A model generated the notes under the pieces. The model was given only the letters and a program-made list of their open reading frames with translations. It had not been told where the DNA came from and ran no database searches. A DNA stretch of 64,000 nucleotides, taken from Cerrena zonata (Eukaryota > Basidiomycota > Agaricomycetes > Polyporales > Cerrenaceae). The DNA is taken from contig JASBNA010000032.1 of the NCBI GenBank assembly GCA_038087015.1, forward strand, positions 124,001-188,000. Direction: 5' to 3'. The translations under genes were made by a program, and so were the position numbers. Shown here piece after piece: positions 11,839 to 22,827 of the stretch (position 1 is the first letter of the stretch; each line of letters starts with the position of its first letter).

Positions 11839-13134
11839 ATGTCTGTCTCAAACAACATCAATTGCGAGGCCCAACCCAACCCACTCGCTGCTGCCGCATG
11901 GCTGCCAAATGACTTTGCGCCCTGGTACGAAGTCACAAAGTCAATCTTTTCCATAGTCCTTGGGGTATGTCACGTCCTAACGCTTAATACCGCCACAATG
12001 CTTATACTGATCGACGATATAGGCTTGGATTTGGGATGTTGTTTCGGCATTTGGGCAAGAGGTCAAAATGTTCAGGAAGTACCCACTGAGTTCTACGAAC
12101 GTAGTGTATGTGCTGGCTCGGTGAGTAATGGTACATCCGTAATATATATAGGCAGATGTTCAACTATTGTCATAGCTTGTTGACATTAGGTACTATTGTG
12201 GGAGCAATAGTATTCCAAGGTATGAATGGAGAAGCCTGGTTACGGTGGTACTTACAAGATCATCTCACAGTTGTTCCGGGCCTCAATTGCACGAGCGCAT
12301 TGAAGGTTCTTGCATGGCTTGGAGCGTTAGCTGTACCATTCAATGCCCTACTCTTCCTTCTTCGAGTTAATGGCGTTTACTTCGAGTCGCGTGTCGCTAT
12401 GGGCGGGTTTACTCTCCTGTGGTTAACAACATTCATATCTTTGACCGCGCCCTTCGGATCCCGAGCCCTGAACATTGGTCCAACTCCATTCTGTATGATC
12501 AGCCACGATGTCAAGTTAGGCGGAGCAGGCGCAGTTCCTCTTGCTGTATTCGATACCATCGTCTTCTTCGCCATTACCATACGTGTTCTCACCTTTACCG
12601 TGGAGGATACTTGGAAAGCCCGCCTCGATGCCTTGCTGAAAGGTCGGGGAATTGGTCAGGTTTCCAAAGGCCTTCTGAGAACGGGCATGCTCTATTACGG
12701 GTAGGCAATCTTTAGGAACCGTGATCACGGCGCGGTTTTGCTCACCCGTTCTGTTTCATAGAGTGACTGTTGGCGTCAACTTTGCATCTATGATCATTAC
12801 TCTGGGTGATGTCGGACATCCGCAATTTCAATCCATGGTCTTAGTGGTCACGGTTGTCTTGCAGAATGCTATGGCCTGCAAGGTCTTCCGACTTCTGAAG
12901 CTTGGCATTCTTGAGGATACCGGATCCACGTTACGAAATGGTATGGGGATGTCGATTAATTTTGCCTGCATCTCGACCCACTTGAGTGGTCCACAAAGGA
13001 TTATGGAACAAAAGGACAATGTAATTCAGCCGGAAAAAGACAACACTGCTCTTCGAGGGGCCCATGTTTCATCCGTCCAGGAATTCCAAACGTCGACGGG
13101 TTGCTCGAGCTCTGCGGACGGGTCCATTGTATAA
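11839..13134 (+). CDS. Agaricomycete multi-pass membrane protein, DUF6533-like
   Basis: Four exons, 11839-11964, 12023-12120, 12152-12700 and 12762-13134, total 1146 nt (381 residues) with consistent phases. The second exon gives AWIWDVVSAFGQEVKMF followed by VVYVLAR, the same pattern as the YDY...E...W...RY core of the neighbouring family. Several hydrophobic segments follow, for example LAWLGALAVPFNALLFLL and PLAVFDTIVFFAITIRVL, then LLRTGMLYYG at the place where copies A, B and E have a 16-nt exon; here it is fused to the long exon. The C-terminal tail is polar. Function unknown. It has few introns compared with its neighbours. Confidence 0.8.
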
Positions 13135-13292
13135 TCCTGTGCGGTTTCAAATTGTTCATGACGTGGTTTCGTCAAACTCAGCATGTTTGTTGGGATATAT
13201 TGTATCGTTAGTCTATTATGTGTATTATTAGTTTATGAAGTATCAAAAGGAGAATAACGATCTATAGAGGCTACATTTCTGCATATATGTTT

Positions 13293-14897
13293 TTAGGTGA
13301 CTATTGAAGAGTCCCTGTCTGATCTGTCTGTCTGGTAAATGTCATCAACTGGAGAAAGATACGATGGGGTATTGATTGGTGAAAGCATTGAGTTGCGTGC
13401 CACTGTCACCCAAGAGAAAGTAGTGATGTTTGAGAACTCTTCTCGAGCGTTCTTGAGTGCCCGAAGGTTTAGCATGAGCCTACTCATAAGTGCACTGGCT
13501 ATTCTGTAGGAAAAGGTTAGAAATGGGATTCTAGTATCGTTAAAATCGTCCCTACGCGTTTGTTATGGTCGTTGTTTCACCAACACCTTGGTTGACCTAC
13601 AATGGTCATAATAATGGTTAGATGTCACTTTGTGGAAAGACATTACGTACGATGAGATCGTAAAGAACTAGAGAGTATAAAACGGCTAGGAACCTAAACC
13701 ACTCCTGTTGAGTTTAGATCCCAATTCGTTCGTTCCAAAACACTTGCCCAAAATATATGGTTCCTATGGAATCAAATTGTTCAGAATACTATTACTTGAG
13801 CTTTCAAATACGGTACTTGCCATCTCGGATCATCGAATCGAAAACTCTGTTCGACTGAGCTTGCCTAGCTCGCCTGTACTTGATGTATGTCAATACGAAA
13901 ATGACAGTATCGTAAATGGCTGCGGATGACCATGCAATGGCGTAAACTAGCCCAGATGTAGTTAGTCAAGACATAGCTGGATGATAAATCTCGTTATTTA
14001 CAGTGTCCTCTGTAAAGTATGTTCACCTCGAGCATAAAACGAAAAAAAGGAGGTTGACTCACTGCTCCTTCGTGATTGGAACGACACAGGTATGTGCTAA
14101 GTTCCACGCTTTCGGGTGCTGCCGTGGTGGGGAACGACGTCTACTTGTTACAAAGGCCCACTGTCGGTATGGTTGATCAGTAGAGGCCGAGTACAAAAGA
14201 TCCCGGCCATCACTCACACAGCTTACCCCCGTTAGTATAGCTCCAACTGATAAGAGACCACCAAGTAATTTTTTGCTTCGATCGTAAAACACGTATGTGC
14301 GTATGGTTTGTAATGCTGGAGGAGATGAAAAGGTTGCAGTAATTCATTTCAGGCTTCATACTGAAGAACGCTCACTGGTGACGAGGGCAATAGCATAGAA
14401 ACAATATATCCGATGGAAGTATTCCAGGGCACAACACCTAATATGTAATTAGACATGTCGCATATTATATTGACACGACAATATGCTCACTGCTAGTTGA
14501 ACGGCCATATTGAAGATGAACAAGAGATCAGGGCGATAGGTTGGCAACTCACTTTGTATGTCATTGGAAAATAGAAGAACTCAAACCCGATAGGTATGTG
14601 TAGCAAAATTGCAGAATAACGGGACAGGAAGAAAAGGAAAGATGGTAGATTTCTACATGGACGTGACCAGAACAGTTCGACTTCAGATGCAAAAGTCAAC
14701 ATATAGTCGTAGTAGAGCACGGCTACGTGGAGTTCAGGACAGGTAATATTCACGGGCGCAAGACTTGCTTACCTATGGATGCCAGTATACCATGCCTATT
14801 TATTTCTCTGGAGCGTACACTGAATCGCCGATCATGAGTTATTTGTGTAAGGAGGAGAAGGTGTAGCTTACATGAAGATAAGTCTTTCCAGACGCAT
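13293..14897 (-). CDS. DUF6533-family seven-helix-type membrane protein, copy E
   Basis: Thirteen exons on the minus strand, highest coordinate first: 14897-14872, 14819-14773, 14722-14553, 14492-14491, 14437-14376, 14315-14227, 14160-14063, 14009-14002, 13946-13821, 13763-13748, 13693-13651, 13596-13556, 13503-13293. They total 939 nt (312 residues). Landmarks are VLYYDYMLTFASEVELFW, LFFLSRYSAILL, TIRTYVFYDRS, FDSMIRDG and SRLMLNLR. Exons of 47, 170, 2, 62, 8, 126, 16, 43 and 41 nt match copies A and B exactly. The introns on the two sides of the 13748-13763 exon begin with GCAAGT instead of GT. It is inverted relative to copies A and B and more diverged. Confidence 0.8.
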
Positions 14898-16161
14898 CAA
14901 GGAGGACTAGGAAACGCAGAAAGGGAACATGGAGAACAAAATATAAGCCCACTATTTGTATCTCGCACGATGCATACAGCATCTTGAATCTACCGCAGCA
15001 ATCTGTCGATCAGAAACAGGCAGTATACCAGTGGTGGTAGAAGCGCGCCAAACTGGATGCACTTCTTCCATCCCACAATATATCTCAACTTCATCATTGA
15101 ATGGAGATGTGTGCCGCAGAGGCAGTCCAAAGGTATGACGGTTGTTAGGGCGAGGTAACAGCTTCAATGATCCTTCTCACTTTCCCAAAATATCCGTATC
15201 TTACATAAACTAGAAGAAATGCCGCCGGGGACGTCGGCTAGATCCCTTGCTTGTGCCAAAGGGATAAGGCTGAAGATAATTTGAATGTTGTTACCTTGAA
15301 ATGCGTGAGGATTGGAGTAGTGTTCTCTCTTGAAAGTTTTCAATGCATCAATATTTCTATTATCTTGTCCCCTACCCATTCCAGATCTTAGCTACTGTCC
15401 TCCAATACATTATGAGAGATACATATCCAGTCAATTTCAAGTTCAATCAGATCATTACCATGTTTACTTATGCTTCATATTTTTACAAATACCTCTTTTC
15501 CTGAGTATCTACAGCATTGGTGATGCTCTTTGATGATGTTGTAATGCCAGTGCGAGTCAAAAAGAACCTAGGCTCAGTTCCAGCCTCTAGCATTTGGAAG
15601 ACAGTCTCCAGAACCTCCCGCTATCATTTCTTCAAGTTCACACACTGAGTCGGTTCGCAGCTGGAGGGACCGTCGAAGAGGGGTAGAACATTTGCACTGT
15701 GTCCTGGTGTTCCATGGCGTAGTCTCTGGTATCAAAGCTAGGTTCATGGACACACTGTCGCTCCAAAATATTTTGCTAAGCTGTCCTTGAGCCCATTTAT
15801 GTATTATCCAAGGTAGTACAAAACATACACTTTGCTCGAAGTGAGCACGGAGCAAGCGCCCCTGCGGCCCGCACGGGGCCCGGAGAGTTACGGAAGTCGG
15901 ATTGAGCCGGGTTACATGCAATAAGCCCCAGCAGAGAGCCCTTGCAAGCAAGGGAACTTGCGGTGTCCATGATCAGAATAGGCGGTCCGCGAGACCGTCT
16001 ACTTGCTATTCAAGTGACTACATTGAACCCAAGATGTAGGTCATACATCCAGGTTCATGGGGAAATTTCCTTTACTCACAGGAGGACGGAAGTCCGGATA
16101 TGTATACGGGTCTATATAATCGCAGCACAATCACTGCGAAGAGGCATTGTACTCTGACACC
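14898..16161. other. Intergenic region, nothing recognised
   Basis: A 125-codon frame on the minus strand (15574-15951) and several shorter ones are present, but none shows a family motif or flanking exons. It probably holds the promoter of the 16162 aldolase gene and the upstream region of copy E. Confidence 0.35.
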
Positions 16162-17221
16162 ATGGCATCCCACCGCCTCCTCCAAGCTTTCAAATCTAGT
16201 ACGCCGGCCTTCGGTGCATGGATAACCTTTCCGGGAGCCTGGGCAGCTCGAACGGTTTCGCTCGCATCTCCACATCTTTCATGGATCCTTATCGACTGTG
16301 AACATGGTTTAACCCCATTACAACCTGGGGCAGCAGAGACCGTTGCGTCTGTTGCCGGTCTGGGTAGTCAAGCACCTAGTACCATTGTTAGAATCCCTGC
16401 GACGGGTGCGTGCGCTGATGGAAGTGCAACTTGGCAGATTAAGTATGTCTTGGATGCCGGTGCAAAGGGGGTACTTGTACCAATGGTAAGATCTTGACGT
16501 GCAATTATGCGAAGCACGATCGAACTGAGGTGTATATTCAACAGGTGAACAATGCTGCGCAGGCGAGATCTATTGTTTCTGCATCGCGCTTCCCTCCTCA
16601 GGGTTCCCGAGGCTTCGGGAGTCCTTTCACACAGGCTTCATGGAATCTCTCTGCCGGAGACTATCTCAATCAGGCCAATGATAACGTCATCGTCCTCGGG
16701 CAAATTGAAACCAAGGATGGTGTCAAGAACTTGGACGAAATATTAGCAGTCGAGGGGCTAGGTAGGTAATACTCTGAATGTAGTTCCGCTACATGCTCAC
16801 ATCTTGTCGAACAGATGGTGTTTTCATTGGGCCTTATGACCTCTCATTGTCGCTAGGACACCCTCCTCCTTCTCCGGATCCTGTTCCAGCAGTAGAGGAA
16901 GTCATCCAGAAAATTCTGAAAGCCGCGCATGCAGCGGGAAAGAAGTGGTACGTAGCAAACTCGTCGTTTGGTCATTAACTATCTCTAAATGGATTCTCTT
17001 AGTGCATTTTATTGCACGTCTGGTGAACAGGCAGAAAAACGTGCTAAAGAAGGATTCGATATGGTATGCCCTGAAACATTCCTATGCCTTTCAAATACTG
17101 AAGAAAATTGGCCGATCAGATAAATGTCACGTCCGATAGTGGTGCAATGGCTGAAGCTATTGCGAAGAACCTTGCCACTGCTGCAGGTCAATTAGCTGGA
17201 GGAAAGGAATTCGGATACTAA
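16162..17221 (+). CDS. HpcH/HpaI-family aldolase
   Basis: The start ATG sits in a good context (CACCATGG). Five exons can be followed, the joins being at VPM|VNNAAQARS, EGL|DGVFIGPYDLS, AGKK|CAFYCTSG and GFDM|INVTSDSG, ending GGKEFGY. Family features are ILIDCEHG near the N-terminus, an IRIPAT-like strand (VRIPATG), AGAKGVLVPM, GSRGFGSPF, QIETKDGV and FIGPYDLSLSLG. These place it among class II 2-keto acid aldolases that split 4-hydroxy-2-oxo acids into pyruvate and an aldehyde with a divalent metal. The E of IETK and the D of GPYDLS are the expected metal ligands. About 270 residues, near the usual size. The natural substrate cannot be told from sequence. Confidence 0.88.
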
Positions 17222-17342
17222 TCCGGAATGCATTATTCAAAACCAAACCACTACAAGAATACCGATTCCAGAGAATTTATGTAAGGGGAAAAGTCCATCC
17301 AATTGTACATTAGTTTATCCAACATGCTATTCAATCGTCCGT

Positions 17343-17966
17343 CTACGGAGTAAGGTCTTTCGGTACCCATTCTCCTTGGTCGTTCACCTCAACGTCGAAC
17401 TTCCATTTCTGAGTGTCCATCCACTGGTCTTGTAGAAAACTATCCCACCATTTGATGTGTATGTCCCCATCGTAGTCGAACGAGTATCCCACAACACACG
17501 GGTCCGGTCCGAGATATTCATGTCTATCATTTATTAAAATCAGCATACGACGTCATCGACGAAAGTAACCTGTTACTCACTTTCTTGGACACACTCCATC
17601 GTCCGTAACAAAGTCGGCAGACTTTACTTGAATTTTGGACTCATCCACCTCCATATCACCCCCACCGCTATCAAGGGGCTCTGCATAGTGATTGTGCACG
17701 AACTGGTTCAAATCCGTTCCCGGCCAAATCACCTTGATCTCCATCCCGTCTTTCGCCAAGTAGCTCCTTGGAAAATGCACTCTCGACTTCTCTTGCATGA
17801 CATGCTTCCTCAGAGGCCACCGGTGTATTTGCCAAGCCGATGCTCTCCGGTACCCTGTCGTGGTTTTCAATGCGGTGGCTTTGTCGGTTTGGGGCTGGGG
17901 AGGTATAGGTTTGAGGACTTGACTAGGTCCATCATCTTTTGGTTCGGCTTTTGGTACTCGGCCCAT
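17343..17966 (-). CDS. Small hypothetical protein
   Basis: Two exons joined at GVCPRK|HEYLGPDPCVV by a GTGAGT...ATAG intron of about 48 nt, giving roughly 190 residues. The N-terminal third is Pro/Lys-rich; the C-terminal half is rich in W, D and aromatic residues (DGDIHIKWWDSF, DTQKWKFDVEV). No signal peptide or membrane segment is seen and I do not recognise the family. Confidence 0.6.
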
Positions 17967-18305
17967 GATGGTTCTCTTTCTCTGAGATTATAGACTGGTA
18001 TAGATGGGGTAAGAAAGTGAATGTGGGGTGAACAGAGGTCTAAGCAAAAAGTTTTATGAGGGGGAAGACTTCCCGATCGGGTAAGTGACTTGCTTTATTT
18101 GGAATATCCGTTCTGACTCTAAATTACTTCCGCTGACTCTTGTTTTTTGCAATCAAATTCAACAATTAGACATCCTTCATTTGCAGTGTAGCATTTATCA
18201 GTGCAGAGGTAAATATAGTCACACAGCTTTGGTCTCCTCATCCTCTGGTATACGGTGAAGTCCAAATTAGACGTATATTATAGGGTACTGTCTATGGCGA
18301 TAGCA
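17967..18305. other. Intergenic region between two minus-strand genes
   Basis: Short AT-richer stretch with no frame of note. It should contain the promoter of the 17966 gene and the 3' end of the 19417 gene. Confidence 0.35.
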
Positions 18306-19417
18306 TTATGCCGCAACCTGTGTATGCCCACTGGCCTCCCTCCATTCCTTCAACCACCCAGATGGAATATCTTGCTTCTCCATAGCAGTCTGAATCTTAT
18401 TCAACGACCACGTCAACCAAGTCTTCTCCTTCACCTGTAGCCGCTCCTTCCAATCCGTAGGATATTCCATCGACTTGGGGTCGGTTTCTTTCAAGAGCTT
18501 CTCCAATTCAGGTAGAAGAGCTTTGGCAACTGTCAAAGCTTCCGGTGTTCCAGCCTTGAAACATGCAGATGCGACCATGGCAGACGCTACGAGATCATTT
18601 GAGACCGGTGGAAGTTTGTAAACTTGGTAAAGCGCAATGAGAGTCATGGTCTCGGAAAGAGGATGTTCCATGTGTAGAGAGTGTAGCAGTTGACGAGCAG
18701 CTTTTTCAGAGAGGTCAAAACCGTATTTTGAATGGTTGCCGAAGACACTTAGTGCCAATTGTGGACAATCTAGTTCCTCGCATCGACCTAAATGAGTGTC
18801 AACGTCATTTCGTTTATTATACTGTGAACAGAGAATGGATTTGGTACTCACGGACGAACTGCTCACAATGCGCCGTCGACCACGGCCTCCTAGACTCTCT
18901 CCACTTCGGGAACAATTCAGCAACACTCTCCAACTGCTCTTTCGTAGTTGCCAGCGAAAACAGATGAAGCCATGCAGTCTTGCGAACTTGCGAGCCATCG
19001 GTAGACTTGGGTTTGATTCCAGTCCTATCCGATACATATTTATGGAGTTTATTGAACCTTCGTAGACGTTCTTCGGGGCTCAATGTAGAGCGGCTGCTTC
19101 CCGGTTGAGCAGCAGAGTTCGACTGAGTTGCTTCGTTGGTGTCAGCAGTAGCCGAGAAGAGATCTTCTTCCTCCTCATTGAAGAGGTCATCCGATGCAAA
19201 CAAATCGTCAGTGTCTGATACAGCTTTCTGTTTCTTCTTGAGTGCTATACATTACAGCTGAGCATTCGAGGTTGATTAGCTATAAATGCTATTGCTTACC
19301 GACTGGTGTTTGATGCAAGCATCGTCTTAGTACCACATTAGGGATTTGACGTTGCCCTACACGAATTGCAGGAGAAACAGCGCGAAGAACGCGAGCCGCA
19401 GAGTGAATGCTGGCCAT
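18306..19417 (-). CDS. Mitochondrial helical-repeat protein, possibly ribosome-associated
   Basis: Three exons, about 310 residues. The start ATG is at 19417; the first 40 residues are basic and hydroxylated with few acids (MASIHSAARVLRAVSPAIRV), a likely mitochondrial presequence. An acidic low-complexity segment follows (FNEEEEDLF), then an alpha-helical region with PPR/TPR-like spacing (LALSVFGNHSKYGFDLSEKA, LIALYQVYKLPPVSNDLVAS). Helical-repeat proteins with presequences in fungi are often mitoribosomal or RNA-handling factors; that role is inference only. I could not assign a named subunit. Confidence 0.65.
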
Positions 19418-20021
19418 TAAGAGTTTTGAGGAAATGTGAAACGGATGGAAAGAGGTAAAGCCACAGCGCAAACAAATACAAACCGTCCCGATGTCTCTGT
19501 TAGACGCCAGCGGGACCTCCTCAGACTGTCCTCCTCATACCGTTAAGTTAGTTCATCCCCGTTGTTAAGAGACACTCATTACTTTGGTTCATGCTCATTT
19601 AATGTTTCAAACCCTGCTTTCTCTATACAATACCCTGTCTCTCAGTGGACGCTCGTACAGCAGGATACGGAATACTAAGCACATTGCTGATCTACGCAAG
19701 TACCCTCTCGATCTGCTCTGCACAGGACTCGAGATGCTTCATTGACCCCAGTTTCTGAGTCTATTACGGTCAAACATTAGGCTAACACCACTGACTTGCT
19801 GCGACAATACGTAGCTTTATCCCTCCCCCATTTGATCCGAGCGTGACGTCGCTTCCTCTCAATTGTCTTCCATTACTTAACTTCGCAGGCGGTGAACTTG
19901 GACTTCTTGCGGTAATTAGAAGGCCATGTAATACTCAATTGTCTCTCAGAGTTCATATAACTGTGGACCAGAAGCGACTTGCACAAGTACACCGACGCAA
20001 CCCCCGCGTGATCCCCTCATA
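19418..20021. other. Divergent promoter region
   Basis: Region between the mitochondrial protein gene (minus) and the first amidase gene (plus). No coding frame of interest. A pyrimidine-rich stretch is present near 19590-19640. Confidence 0.35.
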
Positions 20022-22165
20022 ATGCGTTTTTGGTACCTTCTCTCATTGTTAACTCTAACATCTGCAGCTGCAGTTAAACCCAACCTTCCGGATCTATATG
20101 AAGCTTCCGTAACAGAGCTACAGGTGGGTAGTTGGTAGGCTGTGTGTCACCTACTGTGGAGCTAATGTTTTTCAGGACGGACTCGACGCAGGATATTTTA
20201 CAAGCGTAGAACTCGTGAAGGTATGAGCAACTCTTTTTCTCTTACCAAATGTGATACAAGATACCGAACGCTTACACAGACATACTTTGCTCGTATTGAT
20301 GAAGTCAATCTAAAAGGCCCACAATTGAGAGCTGTGATCGAAATCAATCCTTCTGCTCTCGATCAAGCGCTATTACTTGACGAGGAACGTAAAATGACCG
20401 GGAAACGAAGCCTGCTTCATGGTATTCCAATTCTACTAAAAGACAGCATTGCAACCATCGTTTCCGAAGGTAGATTTTAGCTACCTGTGCCTCGACCGTA
20501 TTCTAAAATGGGAAATGATAGGCATGAATACGACTGCTGGCTCCTTCAGTCTCCTAAACTCCATTGTTACAGGCGAGGCAGGCGTAGTGAAGCGTCTTCG
20601 GCAAGCTGGCGCAATCATACTAGGCAAATCTAACCTCTCTGAATTTGCACATGGTCGCGGAAATCTTGCATCTGGGTGGTCTGGCAGGGGCGGACAGTGT
20701 ACCAATGCTTACTTCCCAAAAGCTGATCCGTGTGGTTCTTCAAGTGGTTCTGCTGTTGCCGCCTCTATTGGTTTAGCAACCGTCACACTTGGTTCCGATA
20801 CATCTGGCAGTATCACTTGTCCTGCGGGCAACAACAACCTGGTCGGTATTAGGCCTACTGTCGGTCTGACTTCACGAGCGGGAGGTAAGTGCATATGCAA
20901 ATGACATCATCCACATAACGCTGACTTGTCGTTTCCCAGTTATTCCGATATCCGAGCAGTATGTAATCAAGTGCTTTTCAAATGACGAAATACTAACGAA
21001 ATCATAGTCAAGATACAATTGGACCTCTAACGCGCTCCGTCAGTGACGCAGCCATTGTCTTATCCATAATATCAGGCCCAGATCTAAACGACAACTACAC
21101 GCAAGCCCAACCTTCTCCCGTTCCCTGATTTCACCTACTGCACTTAACCCTGATGCATTAAAGGGGAAACGCATTGGCGTACCCCGTCGTGTTTTCTTGA
21201 ACGATAGCATAACAGGAAATGACCCATATATCAATACTGCCTTCGAAGAAGCGATTCAAACGATGAAGGATTTAGGCGCAACGATCGTCGACCCTGCCGA
21301 CCTTCCAAGTGCCGATGAACTTGTTGTAAGCAACAACCAGTCGTTTGTCCTATTAGTGGATCTCAAGGTACTTTTCGAAGCTCTTGTATGGTTCAGATGA
21401 TGTTTAACATACCATTTCTACTATCCAATTAAATAGATGCAACTAGAAGCGTACTTTGAAGATCTTGTCGAAAACCCGTCGGGTGTTCGATCTATCGCTG
21501 ACCTCGTCGCATTCAACGACGCGCATCCTGACTTGGAAAAGCCCTCTGGGTTCGAGGATCAATCTATGTAAGTTTTTTTCTCGCAAGATCCAGACACGTA
21601 TTTCTAAAGCATGTCATTCCTAGATTGGTCATGGCCGATTCAATCTATGAGAGGAATTCGACATACTTCGAGGCATTGGCTTTTAACAAAGAGCTAGGAG
21701 CAACACGAGGCATAGATGCTGCGTTACAAGAACACAACCTGGATGCATTGATCTTGCCGGCACAAGGATTGGCTACCATACCTGCATGTAAGGCTATTTT
21801 AAGCTCGGTAGTTCCAATACACTAACTAAAGTTATGGTTCTTTTAGCAAGTGCCGGTTACCCTATCGTTACTGGTAAGTCTTCGACTGCATCGACTGTGT
21901 ACTGTCATGTTGAAAACATAATACTTCGATAGTACCAATGGGCTTCTTCACCGATAACGTCACACAACAATCTGCTGGTCCAGAAACAGTTTATCCTGCA
22001 CCCGGTGTGCCAATAGGTCTTTCCTTCCTCGGAACGGCTTATAGCGAAATGGACCTCATCAGTTTTGCCTTCGCCTACGAGCAGAAGACTCAGACAAGGC
22101 TCAAGCGAAAGGCATTCGCAGCGGCTATTCCTAAGACACAGTTGGCTGACATCATAGGCAAATAA
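20022..22165 (+). CDS. Secreted amidase-signature enzyme, first tandem copy, probably frameshifted
   Basis: The start gives a signal peptide (MRFWYLLSLLTLTSAAAV). The exons encode an amidase-signature hydrolase: [10 protein letters not shown] with the catalytic Lys, then [15 protein letters not shown] with the cis-Ser/Ser pair, then SDTSGSITCPAGNNNLVG. The C-terminal part ends AIPKTQLADIIGK. It is about as long as the copy at 22828 and similar throughout. Around 21120-21165 the frame is lost: an in-frame TGA follows SPVP, and the conserved segment seen as PDFTKALN in the second copy is out of frame until [11 protein letters not shown] 44-nt GT-AG intron (21120-21163) could formally skip it but would delete residues kept in the second copy. 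I favour a damaged gene or a sequence error. Likely role: hydrolysis of amides outside the cell. Confidence 0.75.
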
Positions 22166-22827
22166 TGTCACGTTCCAGGTTGGTATGTATTCATCAAGTT
22201 TTCCAGCTTCTTGGTACCACTGCGGATATATAACATTCCGATCTCCAGCGGAGGTCTTACTGTATACTCGATGGACTCTTGTCAGATGTTTTCTGCGTAT
22301 TTTCCCTGGTGGAAATCACGAATTCGACCTTGTATTACTTATGTATAGATCTTCGTTCTTGAACTATCAATTCATTTACAGCTGCTTCACTTCTTAGTTC
22401 TTTGAGGAAGTGCTATCCTTGCAATCATATCTCATTAGTACCACGCTGCGTCTATGTGCTCGCCTATATCACCGTCACCATTTGAGCACTCTCACTCTCA
22501 CACTTCGCACCATTATAGATCACACCGGCTCTCCTTACACTCCCACCGGATCTGGAGACCATACAGCACACCATTCACTTCTTCCCATCATGCTGTAACA
22601 CAAATAACCTACGTAAGCTATTTCCCATTACTTCATTCCGAACATGTTCTCAATAGACCTCTTATTAGCTAGTGGTGATAAAAGGTTTTTCTGTAAACGC
22701 GTGATTTACTAGATTAATGCCGCCTTACTTCACGCTCAGTATATATAACCATTGAGCACAAGGACATTGTGTCCTTGGGCGCGACCTAGCGCGTTATCGA
22801 CTGTTTTGAAGTTCTCTCGACCCAAAA
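22166..22827. promoter_or_regulatory. Spacer between tandem amidases with a likely TATA box
   Basis: No gene is seen between the two amidase copies. The sequence AGTATATATAACC around 22738-22750 lies about 80 bp before the ATG at 22828 and looks like a TATA element for the second copy. Confidence 0.45.

Noticed and set aside
15574..15951. 125-codon minus-strand frame
   Set aside because: No recognisable motif, no partner exons, and composition like a random GC-rich frame.
21120..21163. 44-nt GT-AG intron in the first amidase
   Set aside because: It would remove residues that are coding and in frame in the second copy; a frameshift explains the data better, though I cannot exclude splicing.
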